DNA of 64,000 nt. Origin: CAXMST01 sp963793415 (GTDB lineage: Bacteria; Actinomycetota; Thermoleophilia; Solirubrobacterales; 70-9). Of the stretch, positions 58,320 to 64,000 are shown piece by piece. The stretch's first letter is position 1. Every line of letters starts with the position of its first letter. The stretch lies in contig CAWCAC010000002.1 in assembly GCA_963793415.1 (NCBI GenBank), positions 930,001 to 994,000 on the forward strand, written 5' to 3'. Below the pieces are notes generated by a model. It did not search any database, was not told the origin of the DNA, and saw only the letters and a list, made by a program, of their open reading frames with translations. Made by a program: the position numbers and the translations under genes.

Positions 58320-59670
58320 AGCCCACAGCTGCGAAGTCCTGTGCGCTCATGTGCTCGCCGCTGGGCAGGTACGGGCCCATCACCTCGGCCTCACGACCGG
58401 GCTCGTCGACGTTCTGGATCGCTTCGTCGAAGCCGGGGTCGGCGAGCATGTTCCGCATCAGCAGCGTGCCGCCGCCGCGGCGTCCGAGCGGGTCGACGTA
58501 GTGGCCCCAGCGCAGGAACTTGACGCCGCAGTCGCGGTTGGCGTTCTCGGGTCGGCTGGCGGCATTGCCGACGACGATCGTGTACCGGCGACCGTCCGAG
58601 AGCGGCACCTGCTCGTCATAGACGCAGTCGACGACTGACGTGGTCACCGGGCTCTCGTTCTGGCACAGCGACCAGTAGCGGACCTGCCCCTCGCCCATCC
58701 GCGTTGCGCCCCCGCGGGTGCGCGGGAAGGTCGGCATCTTGCCGCGCAGCACGAGCACCTCGCCGTAGTTGCGGTTGACCGGGCCGACCACGTAGCGAGC
58801 GTCGCCGTTGCTGTACTGGCCGCCGCTCGGAGTGGTGTCGATCGCGTCGCGGTCGGGCTCGCTCGGCGTTCCGACCTTGTAGACGCTGAGCGCGTAGGTG
58901 AAGTTGAAGAACGCCTCCCAGCGCACGGGGGAGAAGGCGGGGGTCGTCTCGAAGTCGGCGCCGGGTGTATTGACGAGCGAGGTGTAGAGGCCGACCGGGA
59001 CCCGCAGGCTCGGCAGCTCGCGGACCGGGTCGTTGATCGCGGCGCAGGCATCGTCGCCCTTGAGCCGGGTGCCGTCGGCGAGCACGAGGGTCGGCTGCGG
59101 GACGCCGACGCCCCCGGCCGAGCCGCGGCCCTTGTCGGGTACGTAGACGCGATGCAGCAGCTCCTGGACGCCACCGTTCGAGGCCGCGTAGAGGGTGTTC
59201 GGCGTGCGCGGCTCGCCCTCGGCGGGCGCCGGCGCGTCGACGACCTCGATCCTGAACTCGCGCTTGGAGCGGGGAACGTCGCGGCGGGCGCCGGCGGCGA
59301 ACGGGTTGACGCTGCCCCTCCGGGGCTCGACGTCGACGTCGGTCAGCGTGTCGGCCGGGGCGCCGTCGCTGTAGGCGTTGAGGGACATGTAGCGGGCGTG
59401 CGGGAAGCGTCCCTCGAGCAGCAGCTTCGAGCCCGCCGGGATGTTGAAGCGGGCCGCCCAGTAGGCGGCTCCCTCGTCCGGGTAGGCGACGTTGAGCTCG
59501 GGATCGTCGAGCGCGTCCTTGTCGAACGGCCCGATCCAGAAGCAGCCGGTGGTCGGAGCGGCGGCGTTCGCGGTGCCGGAGCAGAGGCCGAGCGCGAGCA
59601 GCGCCAGTGCTGTCGTGGCGATCGCCCACAGCGCCGCCTTCGATGCTTCGAACCCCGGAACACGGCCCAT
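58300..59670 (-). CDS. Secreted protein of unknown function
   Basis: 456 residues with a signal peptide (AALWAIATTALALLALGLCSGTANA). I do not recognise the fold. Visible features are CFWIGPFDKD, YWAARFNIPAGSKLLLEGRFPHARYMSLNAYSDGAPADTL, YWSLCQNESPVTTSVVDCVYDE, RDCGVKFLRWGHYVDP and MRNMLADPGFDEAIQNVDEPG; several conserved-looking Cys and aromatic residues suggest a stable extracellular domain. It heads an operon with a propeller membrane protein and a TetR regulator. ATG at 59670 with TACCCT 8 nt upstream. Confidence 0.75.
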   Translation of the reverse strand: MGRVPGFEASKAALWAIATTALALLALGLCSGTANAAAPTTGCFWIGPFDKDALDDPELNVAYPDEGAAYWAARFNIPAGSKLLLEGRFPHARYMSLNAYSDGAPADTLTDVDVEPRRGSVNPFAAGARRDVPRSKREFRIEVVDAPAPAEGEPRTPNTLYAASNGGVQELLHRVYVPDKGRGSAGGVGVPQPTLVLADGTRLKGDDACAAINDPVRELPSLRVPVGLYTSLVNTPGADFETTPAFSPVRWEAFFNFTYALSVYKVGTPSEPDRDAIDTTPSGGQYSNGDARYVVGPVNRNYGEVLVLRGKMPTFPRTRGGATRMGEGQVRYWSLCQNESPVTTSVVDCVYDEQVPLSDGRRYTIVVGNAASRPENANRDCGVKFLRWGHYVDPLGRRGGGTLLMRNMLADPGFDEAIQNVDEPGREAEVMGPYLPSGEHMSAQDFAAVGCDSAAG

Positions 59671-59677
59671 CGCCGGC

Positions 59678-59684
59678 TAGGGTA
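59678..59684. promoter_or_regulatory. Face-to-face -10 boxes of divergent genes
   Basis: TAGGGTA reads TAGGGT (59678-59683) on the plus strand and TACCCT (59684-59679) on the minus strand, so the two promoters share one heptamer. Transcription outwards on both strands would compete for the same polymerase site. Confidence 0.45.
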
Positions 59685-59725
59685 GCATCCAATTGAGCCG
59701 TGACTCAGTAGCGGTATCCCGTTCG

Positions 59726-61435
59726 ATGGCAGCCTCCAAACCCGATCTCGCCTCCGGCTCCGCAGCCCCCGAGGGCTCGCGCAAGCCTCCGAACCTGTTG
59801 CTGCTGATCACCGACCAGCAGCGCTCGCCTCAGCACTGGCCCGAGGATCCGGCCTGGCTGCGCTCGCTGATGCCCTCCGACCACGAGCTCGCGCGGACGG
59901 GCCTCACCTTCAACCAGGGCTTCTGCGCGACCTGCATGTGCACGCCGAGCCGGGCGACGCTGCTGACCGGCACCTGGCCCTCCCGCCACGGCCTGACCCT
60001 GACCCTGACCGAGGCCGACCTCGAGCCGAACCCGCGCAACGCGCCGCACGTGCTCGCCGATGCGGCAGCGATGGCGCGCGGCGGCGTCCCCCGCAAGCGC
60101 CTGTTCCGGAGCCTGCGCCGGGGAGTCACACGCGACCCCCAGGCGGGGGATGAGCGAACGCTCTCGACCGAGCTGCCGACGATCGGCAACCGCCTCCGGG
60201 AGGCCGGCTACAACGTCGGCTACAAAGGCAAGTGGCACCTGACCAAGGCGATCCGGGGGGAGTGGAGCGAGGCCGACACCGAGCAGCTCGACCGCGACTT
60301 CGGGTTCGGCGACTGGGACCCGCCCGACGCCGGCGAGAATGCCGAGGCCGAGCACTTCGGCGGCGGCAATGCCGGCTACTCGGGCCAGGGCTGGGACGAG
60401 GACTACACGCGCCAGGTCGAGAGCTGGCTTGCCCGCGACGAGCTGCCGGAGCCGTTCTGCCTGATCGTCTCGCTGGTCAACCCCCACGACGTGCTCGGCT
60501 ACCCGGGCTCCTACATCGAGGGCGGCTACTCGCTCGAGGCGATCCGCGACATGGGCGTCCGGCTGCCGCCGACCGTCAACGAGGACCTCTCCGGCAAGCC
60601 CGCGGTCCACCAGCTGATGCGGATGGGGATGACCGCTTACCTGGGGCCGCTTCGTAACGAGCGTCAGAAGCTCGACTACGTCAACTTCTACGCCTACCTG
60701 CACAACGTCATCGACGAGAAGATCGGGCGGGTGCTGAAGGCCCTCGGCGACGCCTCCGATCCCGACTCGCTGCGCTCGCGGACGGTGATCGTGCGCTGTG
60801 CAGACCACGGCGAGATGGGGCTCTCCCACGGGGGCCTGCGACAGAAGGCGTTCAATGCCTACGAGGAGACGATCAGGGTGCCGCTCGTGATCAGCAACCC
60901 GGTGCTCTTCCCCGAGCCGCAGGAGACCGACGCGCTCGCCTCGCTGATCGACGTCGTGCCGACCTTGCTGGCACTCGCGGGCGCACCTCCGGGGCAGGAG
61001 GTGCAGGGGCAGGAGCTGACCCCGGTGCTCGCCAAGCACGCTGCCCCCGGCCGCGAGATGCTCGGATCGGTCGGGGTCGATCTCGGTCCCGTCGTCGACC
61101 ATCCCGAGCCGGCGGCATCCGTCCGCGAGGCCGTCAACTTCACCTACGACGACCACCAGGCCGCGACTGCGACCACGAACGCGCCGGGCCAGCCGAACCG
61201 GGTCCGCGCCGTCCGCGACGCGACGACCAAGTACGCGGTCTACCTCGACCCGAACGGCCGCGAGAGCCCCGAGTACGAGCTCTACGACCTCGAGCGCGAT
61301 CCCGAGGAGGCGCACAACCTGCTCGACACCAGGACCGGCGCCCCGGCCGACCGCGCCGCAGCACGGCTGCAGCGCCATCTCGACGAGCAGCTCTCGGCGT
61401 TCATCGCCGACGCCGGTCGCCTGAACCCGGGTTAG
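59726..61435 (+). CDS. Sulfatase, cytosolic or unsignalled
   Basis: 569 residues from the ATG at 59726; a TTG at 59693 adds 11. NLLLLITDQQ gives the metal Asp, C-T-P-S-R at Cys72 (GFCATCMCTPSRATLL) is the formylglycine site, GYKGKWHLTK the Lys-x-x-His motif, and IVRCADHGEMGLSHGG the second metal site. No signal peptide is seen, unlike the other sulfatase of the window. It hydrolyses an organic sulfate (or a phosphonate/choline-type ester). A TATCCC box lies 5 nt before the ATG, and the shared TAGGGTA is ~42 nt upstream. Confidence 0.9.
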   Translation: MAASKPDLASGSAAPEGSRKPPNLLLLITDQQRSPQHWPEDPAWLRSLMPSDHELARTGLTFNQGFCATCMCTPSRATLLTGTWPSRHGLTLTLTEADLEPNPRNAPHVLADAAAMARGGVPRKRLFRSLRRGVTRDPQAGDERTLSTELPTIGNRLREAGYNVGYKGKWHLTKAIRGEWSEADTEQLDRDFGFGDWDPPDAGENAEAEHFGGGNAGYSGQGWDEDYTRQVESWLARDELPEPFCLIVSLVNPHDVLGYPGSYIEGGYSLEAIRDMGVRLPPTVNEDLSGKPAVHQLMRMGMTAYLGPLRNERQKLDYVNFYAYLHNVIDEKIGRVLKALGDASDPDSLRSRTVIVRCADHGEMGLSHGGLRQKAFNAYEETIRVPLVISNPVLFPEPQETDALASLIDVVPTLLALAGAPPGQEVQGQELTPVLAKHAAPGREMLGSVGVDLGPVVDHPEPAASVREAVNFTYDDHQAATATTNAPGQPNRVRAVRDATTKYAVYLDPNGRESPEYELYDLERDPEEAHNLLDTRTGAPADRAAARLQRHLDEQLSAFIADAGRLNPG

Positions 61436-61674
61436 CCGGCGGCGGCGCCCGGCGAAGCCGACTCGGCCTGCACGTGGCAGATCCTGCCGAGCAGCGCCGC
61501 CAGCTCTTCGACCTCGCGCAGGCGGTTCTCGGCGCGTTGAAGCATCTCCTGGTCGCTGGCGGGCGAGACCTCATCGGGCTCGTGCAGCGCATCGAGGTGG
61601 ATCAGCACCGGCGTGATCGCGTTACGCAGGCGGGCGGTCAGGTACATCAGGGACGGCTGGGCTCGATCGTTCAC
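61432..61674 (-). CDS. Small DHp-like helical protein lacking the phospho-His
   Basis: 80 residues from a GTG at 61674, and its stop overlaps the sulfatase stop. LMYLTARLRNAITPVLIHLDALHE resembles the histidine-kinase dimerisation H-box 'HELRNPLTPILGxLDLL', with Ala-Arg where His-Glu would be. The second helix (SDQEMLQRAENRLREVEELAALLGRI) completes a DHp-like hairpin; no ATPase domain follows. It is divergent from the OmpR-type response regulator at 61732, which suggests an antagonist or dimer partner, but this is inferred from resemblance and neighbourhood. Confidence 0.55.
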   Translation of the reverse strand: MNDRAQPSLMYLTARLRNAITPVLIHLDALHEPDEVSPASDQEMLQRAENRLREVEELAALLGRICHVQAESASPGAAAG

Positions 61675-61731
61675 ATTTCCATCGTCGCGAGCGCAAGAAT
61701 GAATCCTCTTCCAGGAAGGTGAGAAAAGGGT

Positions 61732-62457
61732 ATGAGCAAAACGTCGCTTCTCGTGATCGAGGACGACCCTGACATCCGCGCGCTGGTCCGCTTCATCGCG
61801 GACGGGGCCGGGTTCGACTCCTACGAAGCGCCCGACGGCGAATCGGGCCTGCGCCTGTTCTTCGATCGCCGCCCCGATCTGGTCGTGCTCGACGTCAACA
61901 TGCCCGGCCTCGACGGCTGGGAGGTCTTGCAGCGGATCCGCGAGCTCGCCGATACGCCGGTGCTGATGTTGACCGCAAGCGCCGCCGAGCTCGACAAGGT
62001 TCGGGGGCTGCGAGGCGGCGCCGACGACTACGTGACCAAGCCGTTCGGCCGGCTCGAGCTCGCGGCGAGACTGGAGGCGCTCGCCCGCAGGGCGCGGCAG
62101 GACGGGGAGGCGCCGGAGATCGTCACCGACGAGCTGCTCGAAGTCGACTTCGGGCAGCGGATCGTGCGCGTCGCCGGCGCCGAGGTCCAGCTCACCCCGA
62201 CCGAGTTCAAGCTCGCCTCCGTGTTCGTTCGCCACCCGAATCAGGTCCTGAGCCAGGACCAGCTGCTCGAGGAGGTGTGGGGATCGGGCGCGCAGGGCTC
62301 GCGCGCGCAGGTCAAGCTCTACGTCGGCTACCTGCGCCGGAAGCTGCGCGAGGCCGGCGCCGGCGACCCGGTCGAGACGGTGCGGGGGTTCGGCTACAGG
62401 TACCGGCCGGCGGCGTCGGAGCCCGGCGCGCCTACCGACTCGCCCGTGTCCGCCTGA
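61732..62457 (+). CDS. OmpR/PhoB-type response regulator
   Basis: 241 residues. Receiver: VIEDDPDIRAL acid pair, phospho-acceptor Asp54 in LVVLDVNMPGLDGWEVL, MLTAS switch and Lys103 in YVTKPFGRLEL. C-terminal winged helix: VDFGQRIVRVAGAEVQLTPTEFKLASVFVRHPNQVLSQDQLLEEVWG...VKLYVGYLRRKLREAG. No histidine kinase is encoded in the visible window, apart from the DHp-like miniprotein opposite. The 3' end overlaps the converging EAL gene by 26 nt. ATG at 61732 after AAGGTGAGAAAAGGG. Confidence 0.93.
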   Translation: MSKTSLLVIEDDPDIRALVRFIADGAGFDSYEAPDGESGLRLFFDRRPDLVVLDVNMPGLDGWEVLQRIRELADTPVLMLTASAAELDKVRGLRGGADDYVTKPFGRLELAARLEALARRARQDGEAPEIVTDELLEVDFGQRIVRVAGAEVQLTPTEFKLASVFVRHPNQVLSQDQLLEEVWGSGAQGSRAQVKLYVGYLRRKLREAGAGDPVETVRGFGYRYRPAASEPGAPTDSPVSA

Positions 62458-64000
62458 CCGCGAGACCCGGCGCCCACGGCGGCACCTTTGCCAGCGCCGT
62501 CGCCGGGAGCGGATGCGAGAGCAGGTAACCCTGGGCGAAGCCGCAGCCGTGGTCCTGCAGCCAGCTGAGCTGCTCGGAGGTCTCGACGCCCTCGGCGATC
62601 ACGTCGAGCTCGAGCGCCCGCGCCATCGTCAGCAGCGCCGAGACGATCGCGGTGTCGGTGCCGTCCCCGCCGAGACCACCGATGAACTCCCGGTCGAGCT
62701 TGAGCGCGTCGATCGGGAAGCTCTTGAGCCGGCTCAGCGACGAGTAGCCCGTGCCGAAGTCGTCGAGCACGAGCCGCGTGCCGAGATTTCGCAGAGCCTG
62801 CAGCTGCGGCATCGAGTCGGCCGCGGATGAGAGCAGCACGCTCTCGGTGATCTCGAGCGAGACCAGTCGTGGGTCGAGCCCGGTCCGCTCGAGCGTCCGT
62901 GAGAGCAGGTCGGCGACGTTCGAGTCGGTGACCTGTCTGGGCGAGAGGTTGATCGAGATTCGCAGCGGCGGCGATCCCGGCCGCTGCCACGCGGCCGCGC
63001 TCCGGCACGCCTCCTCGATCACCCAGGCTCCGATCGGGACGATCAGGCCCGTCTCCTCTGCGCACTCGATGAAAGCGTCCGGCGCCTGCAGTGCATGACC
63101 TGGACGGCGCCACCGGACCAGCGCTTCGGCGCCGACGAAGTCGCCGCCGCCGAGCGAGAGCACGGGCTGGTAATGGAGCTCGAGCTCGCCGCCGCCGGTC
63201 GCGCGCCTCAGATCGGACTCGAGCTGGATCCGCTCCAGGACCCGCGCCCGCATCCGGGCGTCGAAGAGCTCGAAGCGGCCCCGGCCCAGGCCCTTCGCCC
63301 GGTACATGGCGACATCGGCGTCGCGGAGGATCGCGGCGGCGCCTCCCGCTCCGGACTCGACGATGACCACGCCGACGCTGACACTGAGGTGATACTCGCG
63401 TCCCTCGAGCTCGATCGACTGCTCGAAAGCCTCGATCAGCCGTCCAGCGATCTTGGTCACGTCTGACTCTGCCTCGAGGTCCTCGCAGAGGATCACGAAC
63501 TCGTCACCGCCGAAGCGGGCGACGGTGTCCGCCTGGCGCAGCGCCAGCCGCAGCCGCGGCGGCAACGCCGCCAGCACGAGGTCGCCGGCCTCGTGCCCGA
63601 GGCTGTCGTTGACGTTCTTGAACTCGTCGATGTCGAGGAAGAAGACCGCGAGCCGCGATCCGGTCCGCTTGGAGCGCGTCAGCGCGTGCTCGAGGCGGTC
63701 GACGAAGAGGACGCGGTTGGGAAGTCCCGTGAGCGGATCGTGCAGCGCCTGGTGCTCGAGCGCCTGCTCGGCGAGCTTGCGCTCGGTGACGTCGCGGATC
63801 GCGCTCGAGATCAGCGTCCCTTCGGCGGTCTGCAGCGGGCTGAGGCTGATCTCGACCGGGAACTCGGAGCCGTCCTTGCGGAGCGCGGTCAGGTCGAGGC
63901 CGGTGCCCATGGGCCGCGCCCGCGGGTCGCTGAGGAAGGCGTCTCGGTGGGCCGGGTGGCCTGCCCGGGCGCGAGCCGGGACCAGCGCCTCGACCGGCTT
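62432..64000 (-). CDS. PAS-GGDEF-EAL c-di-GMP protein, 5' end cut by window edge
   Basis: The frame is open to the last base, so the start lies beyond the right edge. The visible part begins inside a PAS domain (EALVPARARAGHPAHR..., then LRKDGSEFPVEISLSPL), followed by a GGDEF domain with RFGGDEFVIL intact and a product I-site-like Arg-x-x-Asp (RQAD) five residues before it, then an EAL domain (FVGAEALVRWRRPGH, ISINLSPRQV, LVSLEITES, LVLDDFGTGYSSLSRL, LKLDREFIGGL, VIAEGVETSEQL). Both catalytic motifs look complete, so it may make or degrade c-di-GMP depending on input. 522 residues visible. Confidence 0.92.
   Translation of the reverse strand, partial: KPVEALVPARARAGHPAHRDAFLSDPRARPMGTGLDLTALRKDGSEFPVEISLSPLQTAEGTLISSAIRDVTERKLAEQALEHQALHDPLTGLPNRVLFVDRLEHALTRSKRTGSRLAVFFLDIDEFKNVNDSLGHEAGDLVLAALPPRLRLALRQADTVARFGGDEFVILCEDLEAESDVTKIAGRLIEAFEQSIELEGREYHLSVSVGVVIVESGAGGAAAILRDADVAMYRAKGLGRGRFELFDARMRARVLERIQLESDLRRATGGGELELHYQPVLSLGGGDFVGAEALVRWRRPGHALQAPDAFIECAEETGLIVPIGAWVIEEACRSAAAWQRPGSPPLRISINLSPRQVTDSNVADLLSRTLERTGLDPRLVSLEITESVLLSSAADSMPQLQALRNLGTRLVLDDFGTGYSSLSRLKSFPIDALKLDREFIGGLGGDGTDTAIVSALLTMARALELDVIAEGVETSEQLSWLQDHGCGFAQGYLLSHPLPATALAKVPPWAPGLAVRRTRASR

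Noticed and set aside
59705..61378. 557-codon minus-strand open frame opposite the second sulfatase
   Set aside because: Shadow frame; the sulfatase motif C-T-P-S-R is on the plus strand.

Overview
This is 64 kb of high-GC chromosome from an actinomycete-like bacterium, most likely class Thermoleophilia (order Solirubrobacterales or close). The main clue is the set of small secreted or anchored proteins with the N-terminal pattern 'HLTYANVxxTL...GGGAYAA...KDGT' (15189-15788 and a cousin at 444-977), which I associate with that group. Frequent GTG/TTG starts, -10 boxes of the TAnnnT type and many apparently leaderless genes agree. I see no rRNA, tRNA, CRISPR array, prophage or insertion sequence. 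The placement is inference from sequence style.

Layout. 1-10.3 kb: secreted proteins, a lipoprotein, a Tat-type flavin amine oxidase, a Nudix hydrolase, a TetR/cupin divergent pair with a clear promoter, a secreted alpha/beta hydrolase, an aldehyde dehydrogenase and a stand-alone LigD-type polymerase. 10.4-24.7 kb: a frameshifted penicillin acylase, a CocE-type hydrolase, glutaminase, a baeRF3-like protein, an alcohol dehydrogenase, Rieske and DsbA-like proteins, an aldose epimerase, an aldo/keto reductase, an enoyl-CoA hydratase, a 59-residue zinc-ribbon miniprotein and a homocysteine methyltransferase. 24.9-35 kb: a FetAB-like ABC exporter, an ATP-grasp-like/DUF2237 pair, a K+ channel, an operon of hibernation factor, zinc peptidase and beta-propeller, a histone H1-like/archease pair and a cation/proton antiporter. 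35-43.2 kb: a hydrolase/sulfatase pair, a hydrolase-cyclase fusion with an SDR, a serine hydrolase and a VOC protein.

43.2-54.7 kb is the most interesting part. A MalT-type LuxR regulator (45.4-47.7 kb) is surrounded by five copies of one 17-bp palindrome, consensus TCAYCC-N5-GGRTGA. They serve six promoters: a holin-like/phosphodiesterase membrane protein, two DUF7144 membrane proteins, a DUF2252 protein and a divergent DHA2-type exporter that share one palindrome, and a DUF6325-SHOCT operon. In five promoters the palindrome centre lies 36 bp from the last base of the -10 hexamer, and in the sixth 37 bp. That places it near -43, a typical activator position. I propose a compact local regulon, probably driven by the LuxR protein.

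54.7-64 kb: a membrane protein, a CYTH protein, a TetR gene at the end of an operon with two large exported or membrane proteins, a second sulfatase, an OmpR-type response regulator divergent from a His-less DHp-like miniprotein, and the 3' part of a PAS-GGDEF-EAL protein that runs off the right edge.

Four genes (penicillin acylase, holin/phosphodiesterase, LuxR regulator, DUF2252) each carry one extra base that splits an otherwise intact protein. The LuxR gene may carry a second one in a G7 run. The shared direction and intact flanks suggest consensus-sequence errors at least as much as real pseudogenes.
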